In this document: in pieces, positions 1-5,609 of the stretch
Layout: every line of letters begins with the position of its first letter
Position numbering within the stretch: position 1 is the stretch's first letter
Origin: an uncultured Lachnospiraceae bacterium
Lineage (GTDB): Bacteria > Bacillota > Clostridia > Lachnospirales > Lachnospiraceae
Assembly: GCA_900554925.1 (NCBI GenBank)
Contig: USJG01000152.1
Location: 1 to 5,609 of the forward strand
DNA length: 5,609 nucleotides
Direction of reading: 5' to 3'
The notes under the pieces: generated by a model
Seen by the model: only the letters and a program-made list of their open reading frames with translations
The model's database searches: none
What the model was told of the DNA's origin: nothing
Translations under genes and position numbers: made by a program

Positions 1-674
1 TAAACCGCCTTTTTCGCCAGAGCCACGTAGATATTTCCGGGTCCCACAATCTTATCCACTTTGGGGATGCTTTCGGTTCCAAAGGCCATGGCCGCAATGG
101 CCTGGGCGCCGCCCGCCTTATAGATTTCATCAACACCTGCAATATCTGCCGCAACCAGCGTGCCGGGATTTACCTTTCCGTCAGCGCCCGGCGGTGTGGT
201 CATAACAATTCTCGAAACTCCCGCCACCTTTGCAGGAAGCACATTCATCAGCACACTGGAAGGGTAAGCCGCTTTTCCGCCCGGAACATACACCCCTGAA
301 ATCTCAATAGGCGTAATCTTCTGGCCTAAAATCGTACCGTCATTTTCCGGCAGGATCCAACTGTTGTGCAGCTGTTTTTCGTGGAATCTGATAATGTTGG
401 CAGCTGATTTCTTCATAACCTCCACCAGGGCAGGATCAACCTTTTCGTAGGCTTCTTCTATTTCCTCATGGGTTACTTTTATGTTCTTTTCTGTAATTTC
501 ACACCTGTCAAACTGACGGGTATAAGCAAATAATGCCTCATCCTTCCTTTCGCGAACCTGACTGATAATTTCATTGACCTTCTGCTCATACTGTCCATAG
601 CTGTTGGGACTTCTCTTTAAAAGGTTTTCTAACAGGTGATTTCTGGTTTTATCATTTAATTCTACAATACGCAT
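1..674 (-). CDS. hisD: Histidinol dehydrogenase, N-terminal 224 residues (runs off window)
   Basis: HisD is a cytoplasmic zinc enzyme that oxidises L-histidinol to L-histidine in two NAD-dependent steps, the end of histidine synthesis. I translated the open frame by hand: it begins MRIVELND and is unbroken to base 1, giving 224 of the usual ~430 residues. Family signatures seen are GVYVPGGKAAYPSS (127-140), YKAGGAQAIAAMAFGT (185-200) and KIVGPGNIYVALAKKAV (208-224). Y129, Q191 and N214 match by position the NAD-contacting Tyr, Gln and Asn of E. coli HisD. The catalytic Glu-His pair and the zinc ligands lie in the missing C-terminal half, so activity cannot be judged. The gene follows hisG by 57 bases with no convincing promoter between, so it is read as operon member three. 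The chosen ATG (674-672) lies 10 nt after AAGGAG; an in-frame ATG at 683-681 is only 1 nt from it and is less likely. Confidence 0.96.
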   Translation of the reverse strand, partial: MRIVELNDKTRNHLLENLLKRSPNSYGQYEQKVNEIISQVRERKDEALFAYTRQFDRCEITEKNIKVTHEEIEEAYEKVDPALVEVMKKSAANIIRFHEKQLHNSWILPENDGTILGQKITPIEISGVYVPGGKAAYPSSVLMNVLPAKVAGVSRIVMTTPPGADGKVNPGTLVAADIAGVDEIYKAGGAQAIAAMAFGTESIPKVDKIVGPGNIYVALAKKAV

Positions 675-684
675 AAATCCCATA

Positions 685-690
685 CTCCTT
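685..690 (-). promoter_or_regulatory. Ribosome binding site deciding the hisD start
   Basis: AAGGAG on the minus strand is followed by two in-frame ATGs, at 683-681 and 674-672. The first sits 1 nt after the motif, too close for normal initiation; the second sits 10 nt after it. This favours the start MRIVEL over MGFMRIVEL. It is a spacing argument only. Confidence 0.75.
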
Positions 691-731
691 TCCAGGTAAG
701 TCTGATTATACTGACCGCTTATGCAATTCTT

Positions 732-1376
732 TTAACATAGCTGTTTCAATTGAGAAATCAGATTTCTGATCCGTTCTGTTTCCATCTGCATGCTCACCTG
801 ATTAACTATCATTCTTGCAGATAGGGGACAAATTTCCTCAAGTACCTCAAGTCCGTTTTCTTTCAGGGTGGAACCTGTCTCTACAATATCCACGATCACA
901 TCAGAAAGTCCCACAATAGGCCCCAGTTCCACAGAACCGTTCAGTTTAATAATATCTACTGTCTGATGCTTCTTGTTGTAAAAATAATCTTTGGCTATAA
1001 TAGGATACTTGGTCGCTACCCGAATGCGCTCATGATGAAGCAGCAGTTCTCTGGCAGATTCATGACCGCATACACACATGCGGCATCTGCCAAATCCAAG
1101 ATCCAGCACTTCATATACTCTCCGGTTTTCTTCCAGAATGGTATCTTTTCCCACCACGCCAATATCCGCGGCCCCATATTCTACATAGGTAGGAACATCC
1201 GGCCCCTTTGCAAGGAAAAATTTCAGTTTCTTTTCTTCATTGACAAAAATAAGTTTTCTGGAATTTTTGTCCTTCATTTCCTCACAGGTGATGCCCATCT
1301 GCTCTAAAAGCTCTAAGGTCTTATTTGCAAGCCTGCCCTTTCCCAGGGCAAAGGTTAAATATCTCTCCTCGCTCAT
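732..1376 (-). CDS. hisG: ATP phosphoribosyltransferase catalytic subunit, short form
   Basis: HisG joins ATP and PRPP to make N1-(5-phosphoribosyl)-ATP, the first and committed step of histidine synthesis in the cytoplasm. The 214-residue protein is the short form, which lacks the C-terminal regulatory domain of the ~300-residue long form and depends on HisZ for activity and histidine feedback. Motifs seen are the N-terminal FALGKGRL (9-16), the GAADIGVVGKD segment (68-78), IRVATKYPIIAKDYF (118-132) and the PRPP-binding region DIVETGSTLKENGL (163-176) preceded by LNGSVELGPIVGLSD. It lies 28 bases after hisZ. The ATG at 1376-1374 follows GGAG by 5 nt, a good initiation site. The gene is intact and has the usual length for a short HisG. 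Confidence 0.97.
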   Translation of the reverse strand: MSEERYLTFALGKGRLANKTLELLEQMGITCEEMKDKNSRKLIFVNEEKKLKFFLAKGPDVPTYVEYGAADIGVVGKDTILEENRRVYEVLDLGFGRCRMCVCGHESARELLLHHERIRVATKYPIIAKDYFYNKKHQTVDIIKLNGSVELGPIVGLSDVIVDIVETGSTLKENGLEVLEEICPLSARMIVNQVSMQMETERIRNLISQLKQLC

Positions 1377-1404
1377 TTTTTCTCCATTTCAAACAATCAC
1401 AAAT

Positions 1405-2517
1405 TTATTTTTCAGGTATTAAGGCTGCCTTTCTGCCATTCTTCCGAAGACCCTTGGCCTCCGAAAGCCTGCTTTCATAATTTTCAGCAGTATAAGTCAG
1501 ATAAATAACGTCCTCCGGCACTTCAACTGCTGTTTTCTGACGCTCCAGTGCCGACATAAGATCGTCGATGACAACCACAAAACCAATTGCAGGCGCTTCC
1601 TTTCCAAAATAACCCAGCAAATGGTCGTATCGTCCGCCCTTCACAACAGGTTCGCCTACGCCATAGGTATAAACCTTAAAGATCACTCCTGTGTAATAGT
1701 TATATTTACTGAGCATTCCAAGGTCAAAGGATACATATTTTTCCACTCCATATTGACAGAGTACCTGATACAGCTTCTGCAGACGGTCAATGGCATTAAG
1801 AGAACGGGTGTTGCACACCAGATTCTTAGCTTCCTTAAGGACTTCCACTGGTCCGAAATAATCCGTTATCTTAAGAAGCATATTGCTGTAGGAATCCGCA
1901 ACCCCTCTCCCCGCAAGCAATTCTTCGGCGCCAAAAATGTTCTTGCCCGATATAAACTCGCGAAGTTCATTTTCCGTCTGTTCATCCAGCCCTGCCTGAG
2001 CGCAAATCCCTTTAAAGTATTCTACCTGGCCAACACTTACCTGAAATTCCTTTAAGCCTGACATCAGCAGGGATTCCACCACCAATGCAATCAGTTCGGC
2101 ATCTGCCTCCACGCTTCCGTCATTTATAAGCTCTGCCCCCATTTGGGTAACTTCCTTTAGCTTTCCCTGAAGGCTGCTGGTATTGGTAAAGGTATTTCCC
2201 GCATAGCAAAAACGGATAGGCACATCTTCATCCATAAAATATTTTGCCGCGCATCTTGCCATGGAGGGCGTAAAATCCGGGCGCAGAACCAAGGTATTGC
2301 CTTCTTTGTCAAAGAATTTATAAAGCTCCTTAGAAGGCGTAGTTCCGATCTCCCTGGAAAACACATCAAAAAATTCAAAGGTGGGCGTCTGTATGTCCTG
2401 ATACCCATATAAATTAAGCTGCTTATGGATTAAATCTTCCACAGCCAGCTTCCTGGCATATTCCCTGCCATAAATATCTCTCACACCTTCCGGTGTATGT
2501 ACTAATTGTCTGTTCAT
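1405..2517 (-). CDS. hisZ: ATP phosphoribosyltransferase regulatory subunit (HisRS-like)
   Basis: HisZ is a paralogue of the histidyl-tRNA synthetase catalytic core that does not charge tRNA. It assembles with short HisG into a hetero-oligomer and carries the histidine feedback site. The 370-residue protein opens with HTPEGVRDIYGREYA (7-21), has a class II motif-2-like stretch (about 100-131, with RFCYAGNTF), and a motif-3-like KGGRYDHLLGYFG (293-305). Where HisRS has RGLDYYTG this protein reads SKYNYYTG (270-277), so the synthetase's key Arg is Ser270 and its Asp is Asn273. RPEGT becomes RPDFT (79-83). A full anticodon-binding domain is absent; only a short tail follows about residue 335. 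These points separate it from a true HisRS. It is the first gene of the his unit, with AGGAG (2529-2525) 7 nt before the ATG and its own promoter at 2622-2594. The length is within the range for HisZ. Confidence 0.95.
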   Translation of the reverse strand: MNRQLVHTPEGVRDIYGREYARKLAVEDLIHKQLNLYGYQDIQTPTFEFFDVFSREIGTTPSKELYKFFDKEGNTLVLRPDFTPSMARCAAKYFMDEDVPIRFCYAGNTFTNTSSLQGKLKEVTQMGAELINDGSVEADAELIALVVESLLMSGLKEFQVSVGQVEYFKGICAQAGLDEQTENELREFISGKNIFGAEELLAGRGVADSYSNMLLKITDYFGPVEVLKEAKNLVCNTRSLNAIDRLQKLYQVLCQYGVEKYVSFDLGMLSKYNYYTGVIFKVYTYGVGEPVVKGGRYDHLLGYFGKEAPAIGFVVVIDDLMSALERQKTAVEVPEDVIYLTYTAENYESRLSEAKGLRKNGRKAALIPEK

Positions 2518-2537
2518 CTATCTACTCCTACACTGAT

Positions 2538-2555
2538 ACTTTAACAATTTAAAGT
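2538..2555 (-). repeat. Inverted repeat 2 in the his leader, AT-rich 7-bp arms
   Basis: Minus-strand ACTTTAAATTGTTAAAGT is a perfect 7-bp inverted repeat with a 4-nt centre (ATTG). It lies about +33 to +50 from the inferred start of transcription and ends 8 nt before the hisZ Shine-Dalgarno. It shares two bases with the neighbouring repeat at 2554-2571. Size and symmetry would fit a dimeric repressor operator, but an AU-rich RNA hairpin near the ribosome site is equally possible. No regulator can be named. Confidence 0.45.
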
Positions 2556-2571
2556 GGTAATTCGCTACCAC
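2554..2571 (-). repeat. Inverted repeat 1 in the his leader, 6-bp arms
   Basis: Minus-strand GTGGTAGCGAATTACCAC is a perfect 6-bp inverted repeat around a 6-nt centre, about +17 to +34 from the inferred transcription start. As RNA it would form a short hairpin followed by CUUUAAAUU-like bases rather than a clean U-tract, so it is at best a weak terminator or attenuator. As DNA it could be an operator just downstream of the promoter. Confidence 0.45.
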
Positions 2572-2593
2572 ATTAGCAAATGAAACTATGGGT

Positions 2594-2622
2594 AGTATAC
2601 AGGATGAGCACAGTTTTGTCAA
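2594..2622 (-). promoter_or_regulatory. Sigma-A promoter of the histidine operon
   Basis: On the minus strand a perfect -35 box TTGACA (2622-2617) is followed by a 17-bp spacer and a -10 box TATACT (2599-2594), one mismatch from TATAAT. Transcription would start near 2587, giving hisZ a leader of about 70 nt. The -35 box overlaps the recU stop codon (2621-2619), so the promoter is partly inside recU. It is the best promoter match in the window and marks the start of an independently controlled his unit. Confidence 0.88.
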
Positions 2623-3158
2623 ATACTTTCCCTCTCCTCCAAATCTTTGCTTAGCATATCCAGATATGGCACAAAGATCCCATGTTTTTTCGGAAGAACG
2701 TACTCCGGGTTGAGTTCTTCATAAAGAAAGCTTTTTCTGCCACCATCCCTGGCCCTGTCCCAGAAATATTTAAAGATTTCAAAGGGAAGATAATAAAATT
2801 CATCCCTGTGTGAAAAATAAATAAGAAAAAAGGCCACGCCTCCCTGCTTTTCAAACTGTTCCATAAACGTTACCTGATGGTCATGTATGTTTTGCAGGGA
2901 AAATCTGTCCACCGCGCACTCCTTGGCATCGAAGCATACCGGAATCCCCTGCACTGCGCCAATATAATCCACGGTACTTTTCTGGTCAAAATAAGCTAAT
3001 GTAATATGTCTGGTGGATTTATCTATATTGATAGGGGTAATAGGGGTTGGTATTTTCTGGATCAGCGCCAGCCCATTTTCCAGATATTTTTCGTTTGTTC
3101 TGTTGATCAGATCCTCCAATGTGGAACCGCGAAGTCCTCGTGAACTCCATGTTGCCAT
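2619..3158 (-). CDS. recU: Holliday junction resolvase RecU
   Basis: RecU is a dimeric, magnesium-dependent endonuclease that cleaves four-way DNA junctions during recombinational repair and chromosome segregation in Firmicutes, the functional counterpart of RuvC. The 179-residue protein shows the family pattern: SRGLRGSTLEDLINRTNEKY (6-25), KIPTPI (35-40), the active-site stretch KSTVDYIG (60-67), CFDAKECA (75-82), SLQNIHDHQ (87-95), and GGRKSF (139-144). D64 matches the catalytic Asp of B. subtilis RecU (STTDY), and K79 matches the Lys of its FEAKE motif. The Glu of that motif is Asp77 here, a conservative change expected to keep metal binding. The N-terminus is short compared with B. subtilis RecU (206 aa), lacking its leading tail. 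The ATG at 3158-3156 follows AGGA by 9 nt. The gene sits 19 bases after the pseudouridine synthase, not beside a penicillin-binding protein gene as in Bacillus. Confidence 0.95.
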   Translation of the reverse strand: MATWSSRGLRGSTLEDLINRTNEKYLENGLALIQKIPTPITPINIDKSTRHITLAYFDQKSTVDYIGAVQGIPVCFDAKECAVDRFSLQNIHDHQVTFMEQFEKQGGVAFFLIYFSHRDEFYYLPFEIFKYFWDRARDGGRKSFLYEELNPEYVLPKKHGIFVPYLDMLSKDLEERESI

Positions 3159-3177
3159 AATATCACTTCCTGCTTTC

Positions 3178-4176
3178 TTATGGGATTGAATTAAGTTTTA
3201 AAAATGTCTCCGGCACCGGCGCTTCAATTACCAGAGCACTTAAACGGTCAAAGGGCATTTTAAGCTTTGGAAATTCCAGCCGGGAGGCATATAAAAGCTG
3301 ACTGTTTATATGATACAGCCCTTTGTACTTATCATTCCATTTTCTGTCTCCATATTTGTAATCTCCAAGCAGAGGATGACCGGTACTGGCTAAGTGAACG
3401 CGAATCTGATGAGTCTTTCCCGTGATCAGCTCTGCCTCCACCAGCGTCCGATCCACAAATTCCCTGATCGGATAATATCTGGTTTTTATATAAGATGCCT
3501 TCCCGCTTTCTTCCTTCTTTACAAGACGCACTTTATTGCTCTTTTCATCCTTCAAAAGATACCCCTCCAGGGTCTCTTCCTTTTGCACATGTCCTTTTAC
3601 CAGCATACGATAAAATTTCCTTATGCATCGCTTGCTGATCAGCTCATTCATTTTCTGACTGCCGGCAAGGGTTTTGGCGCCGATTACAATGCCCGCAGTA
3701 TTCCGGTCCAGACGGTTGCAGATGGAGGGTTTAAAAGTAGACAACTGCTGTGCGTTAGTAAAGCCGCCTGCCAGCAAATATCCTATCATCCATTCATTCA
3801 GGGATACATCCTCAGGCTTTGCCTTCTGCGACAGGATTCCGGCAGGTTTATTCATAATGATCACATGAGGATCCTCATAAAGAATAAGAATCCCTTCCAG
3901 TTCCTTAAAGGCTTTTTCATATTCATTGTAAATAGATTTGTTATGAAGTTCATTTTCTTTCTGAAACCCTTTCATGGTTTCTTCCGAAAGATAAAAAGAA
4001 AGGGTATCCCCTATGGAAAGTTTTTCTTTGCCTTCTGCCTTCTTTCCATTTAAGGTAATATTCTTTTTTCTGAGCATTTTATAAAAAAAGGAGGAAGGCG
4101 CCAGAGGCATAAATTTATGCAGGAACTTATCCAGGCGCTGTCCGGCTTCGTTTTCTCTGATTTCTACCTGATACAT
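3178..4176 (-). CDS. RluA-family pseudouridine synthase with S4 domain
   Basis: The enzyme isomerises specific uridines in RNA, most likely ribosomal RNA, to pseudouridine. An N-terminal S4 RNA-binding domain (about 13-62, with AGQRLDKFLHKFMP) is joined by a charged linker to the catalytic domain (about 97-325). The catalytic motif is NRLDRNTAG (154-162), with D157 as the predicted nucleophile. Other family blocks are HVIIMNKPAGILSQ (104-117), RKFYRMLVKG (186-195) and ITGKTHQIRVHLASTGHPLL (251-270). The length, 332 residues, is usual for RluC/RluD-type enzymes. Target uridines cannot be read from sequence, and Firmicutes carry several paralogues, so no symbol is given. The ATG at 4176-4174 follows AAGG by 10 nt. 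The gene lies 43 bases after the membrane protein and 19 before recU, consistent with co-transcription. Confidence 0.95.
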   Translation of the reverse strand: MYQVEIRENEAGQRLDKFLHKFMPLAPSSFFYKMLRKKNITLNGKKAEGKEKLSIGDTLSFYLSEETMKGFQKENELHNKSIYNEYEKAFKELEGILILYEDPHVIIMNKPAGILSQKAKPEDVSLNEWMIGYLLAGGFTNAQQLSTFKPSICNRLDRNTAGIVIGAKTLAGSQKMNELISKRCIRKFYRMLVKGHVQKEETLEGYLLKDEKSNKVRLVKKEESGKASYIKTRYYPIREFVDRTLVEAELITGKTHQIRVHLASTGHPLLGDYKYGDRKWNDKYKGLYHINSQLLYASRLEFPKLKMPFDRLSALVIEAPVPETFLKLNSIP

Positions 4177-4219
4177 GGAACATTGACCTTGCCTTTCCTA
4201 TATCTGCATTCTCCGGCAC

Positions 4220-4789
4220 CTACAGCGATATGTCATATAAAACAATTCTCACTTCATCATCCTTTTGAGGATCTGTTTTCTGATTTCTGTCATTTAAATT
4301 TTTAAGCTGTTCACAATACTTATTAAGATCGCCGGTAATGGTGATCGTCATATCCCTGATACCACCCTGTTTCAGCATGGTACTTAAGTGCTCCTGACAT
4401 GCCTTGTAGTCAAATGACGCATCTTCTGTGTAGGCAAGAAGTATCTTATCCTCTACTACCATATGGCTGACTGCAAAATTCTTTTGATAGGAGGTAAAGA
4501 ACATATCATACATACCGATAAGATGTCCTTCGAAAGGCTTTATGGTTTCCATGGCGTTTAAGCTGCATCCCCTGGCCCGTAGGAACATAATCATATTTAC
4601 CAGACTTTTACACGCCGGAAGACAGCCTAAAACAGCCACGATCGTAAATAAATTTTTTCTGGTTCCTGTGGTTATATAACCGGCAACAAATATTGCAAGG
4701 GAAATAGCAAAAAATATAATTGTCCGGATTATTACCCGGTTTCTTTTTGCTTTGATATATCCATAGTTTCCTTTTAATGCCTTCTTCAA
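4220..4789 (-). CDS. Uncharacterised protein with two membrane segments
   Basis: I do not recognise a named family. The 189-residue product has a basic N-terminus (KKALKGNYGYIKAKRNR), a hydrophobic segment at about 19-39 (IIRTIIFFAISLAIFVAGYI), a short basic loop (TGTRKN), and a second hydrophobic segment at about 46-70. The remaining ~120 residues are soluble in character and, by the positive-inside rule applied to the basic N-terminus, probably cytoplasmic. This part looks like alternating strands and helices (AVSHMVVEDKILLAYT, MTITITGDL), ends with a charged stretch NDRNQKTDPQKDDE (165-178), and shows no catalytic motif I can identify. The start is TTG at 4789-4787, supported by a strong Shine-Dalgarno AAGGAGG 7 nt upstream. 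It is 12 bases after ygiQ. The position between ygiQ and an rRNA modification gene suggests co-expression but gives no function. Confidence 0.85.
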   Translation of the reverse strand: MKKALKGNYGYIKAKRNRVIIRTIIFFAISLAIFVAGYITTGTRKNLFTIVAVLGCLPACKSLVNMIMFLRARGCSLNAMETIKPFEGHLIGMYDMFFTSYQKNFAVSHMVVEDKILLAYTEDASFDYKACQEHLSTMLKQGGIRDMTITITGDLNKYCEQLKNLNDRNQKTDPQKDDEVRIVLYDISL

Positions 4790-4796
4790 ATTACTG

Positions 4797-4803
4797 CCTC
4801 CTT
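4797..4803 (-). promoter_or_regulatory. Ribosome binding site overlapping the ygiQ stop, supporting a TTG start
   Basis: AAGGAGG lies 7 nt before the TTG at 4789-4787 and overlaps the ygiQ stop codon TAA (4804-4802), forming TAAGGAGG. The near-perfect motif and spacing make TTG the likely start of the downstream membrane protein. The overlap suggests that ribosomes finishing ygiQ may help start the next gene. Confidence 0.8.
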
Positions 4804-5609
4804 AGCGTTTCTTCCTGTGCACGTTTCTGATAGTTTTCTTATTTTTAGTATTTTTCTTTTCCGATCTTGCAGGCACTTCTTTTGCGTTATGCTTTATGGT
4901 GCTCTTTCTGGGGCGGATCAGGCATTTCTGATCGTAGCCGATCAAATCTTCTCTCCCCGCTCTTATCAGCGCTTCATGTACCAGATCATAATTTCCAGGA
5001 TTCCGGTATTGAATCAGCGCTCTCTGCATGGCCTTCTCGTGAGGATTCCTGCAAACATAAACCTTAGAGCCGTCTCTTGGGTCAATGCCTGTATAATACA
5101 TAACGGTAGAAAGGGTGGAGGGCGTTGGATAAAAATCCTGAACCTGCTCCGGCATATATCCTAAATCTCTTAAGTATTCAGCAAGCTCTACCGCCTCTTT
5201 TAAGGTTGAACCGGGATGAGAGGACATGAGATAAGGCACCAGAAACTGTTTTTTATTAAGAGCTTCATTCATCTTATTATATTTCTTTACGAACCTTTCG
5301 TAAACGCTGCGCCCAGGCTTTCCCATTCTCTCAAGTACCGCATCTGAAATATGTTCAGGCGCCACTTTCAGCTGGCCGCTTACATGATGCATAACCAGTT
5401 CTCTCAAAAAGGCATCGTTTTTGTCTGCCAGCAGATAATCAAACCGGATGCCGGAACGAATAAACACCTTTTTTACCCCGGGCAGGGCCCGCAGCTTTCT
5501 AAGCAGTTCAATATAATCCTGGTGATCCGCATTTAAATTTTTGCAGGGGGAGGGAAATAAGCACTGCCTGTTCTGGCAAACGCCTGATTTTAGTTGCTTT
5601 TCACAGGAT
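4802..5609 (-). CDS. ygiQ: YgiQ-type radical SAM protein, C-terminal 268 residues (start outside window)
   Basis: This is the C-terminal part of a protein of the YgiQ family (UPF0313), usually 600-740 residues, whose reaction is not established. The open frame continues upstream through the GTG at 5467-5465 (a Val in KKVFIRSGIRF) to the window edge, so it must not be started there. Conserved blocks, by fragment residue, are CQNRQCLFPSPCKNLNADH (11-29), ALPGVKKVFIRSGIRFDYLL (41-60), LKVAPEHIS (80-88), FLVPYLMSSHPGST (123-136) and QVQDFYPTPSTLSTVMYYTG (155-174). These belong to the radical SAM core and its C-terminal extension. The CxxxCxxC motif that would hold the SAM-binding iron-sulfur cluster lies upstream and is not visible. 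A second set of cysteines (C2, C11, C16, C22) is present. The last ~35 residues are rich in Lys and Arg, as is common in this family's tail. It is the first visible gene of the block running to recU. Confidence 0.93.
   Translation of the reverse strand, partial: SCEKQLKSGVCQNRQCLFPSPCKNLNADHQDYIELLRKLRALPGVKKVFIRSGIRFDYLLADKNDAFLRELVMHHVSGQLKVAPEHISDAVLERMGKPGRSVYERFVKKYNKMNEALNKKQFLVPYLMSSHPGSTLKEAVELAEYLRDLGYMPEQVQDFYPTPSTLSTVMYYTGIDPRDGSKVYVCRNPHEKAMQRALIQYRNPGNYDLVHEALIRAGREDLIGYDQKCLIRPRKSTIKHNAKEVPARSEKKNTKNKKTIRNVHRKKR

Noticed and set aside
675..731. TATAAT in the hisG-hisD gap as an internal hisD promoter
   Set aside because: The only -35-like hexamer (TTGCAT) is 10 bp away and nothing suitable lies at 16-18 bp, so a functional promoter is not supported.
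966..1307. Plus-strand open frame opposite hisG
   Set aside because: It is antisense to a conserved gene and has no recognisable domain; the same applies to the plus-strand frames at 1240-1422, 1621-2055, 3674-3868, 4117-4305, 4817-5164, 4867-5067 and 5351-5536.
2157..2408. Minus-strand frame inside hisZ, and a similar one inside recU (2651-2854)
   Set aside because: These are out-of-frame shadows of hisZ and recU; the main frames carry the conserved motifs throughout, so there is no sign of a frameshift.
2554..2571. T-box riboswitch-like GTGGTAGCG in the his leader
   Set aside because: It resembles part of the T-box sequence (GGTGGTACCGCG), but the leader from the promoter is only ~70 nt with no room for a specifier stem. 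The UGGU would also pair with an ACCA end rather than the CCCA end expected for tRNA-His.
2565..2573. Mini-ORF ATG TGG TAG in the his leader as an attenuator peptide
   Set aside because: It has two codons, no His codon and no ribosome binding site; an accidental match.
3394..4053. 219-residue open frame on the plus strand
   Set aside because: It is wholly antisense to the well-conserved pseudouridine synthase and reads as low-complexity hydrophobic shadow sequence with no family motif.
5465..5467. GTG at 5467 as the start of a 221-residue protein
   Set aside because: The frame continues upstream to the window edge with conserved YgiQ sequence, so this GTG is an internal valine.

Overview
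The window is a compact stretch of bacterial chromosome in which every supportable gene lies on the minus strand, so transcription runs from base 5609 towards base 1. The most likely source is a low-to-mid GC Firmicute of class Clostridia, plausibly Lachnospiraceae. The reasons are a RecU Holliday junction resolvase (a Firmicutes/Mollicutes protein), the short HisG plus HisZ form of ATP phosphoribosyltransferase, strong AGGAGG-type ribosome binding sites, a TTG start and very short intergenic gaps. The family assignment is inference from protein flavour. No mobile element, CRISPR array, tRNA or rRNA is visible.

Layout in transcription order. (1) 5609-4802: the C-terminal 268 residues of a YgiQ-type radical SAM protein, with its start outside the window. 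(2) 4789-4220: an unrecognised 189-residue protein with two membrane segments, starting at TTG with a Shine-Dalgarno that overlaps the ygiQ stop codon. (3) 4176-3178: an S4-domain RluA-family pseudouridine synthase. (4) 3158-2619: recU. The gaps among these four (12, 43 and 19 bases) suggest one transcription unit. (5) A near-consensus sigma-A promoter at 2622-2594, whose -35 box overlaps the recU stop codon, followed by a leader of about 70 nt with two abutting inverted repeats. (6) The start of a histidine operon: hisZ (2517-1405), hisG (1376-732) and hisD (from 674, running off the window at base 1).

How the genes work together. HisG (catalytic, short form) and HisZ (a histidyl-tRNA synthetase-like regulatory subunit) together form the ATP phosphoribosyltransferase that opens histidine synthesis. 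HisD catalyses the last two steps. The remaining his genes would be expected beyond base 1. The upstream block is housekeeping: RecU in recombination and segregation, the pseudouridine synthase in RNA modification, and YgiQ and the membrane protein without established roles.

The window is mostly ordinary core genome, and I found no convincing new system. The parts most worth a second look are the his promoter and leader architecture and the uncharacterised membrane protein.
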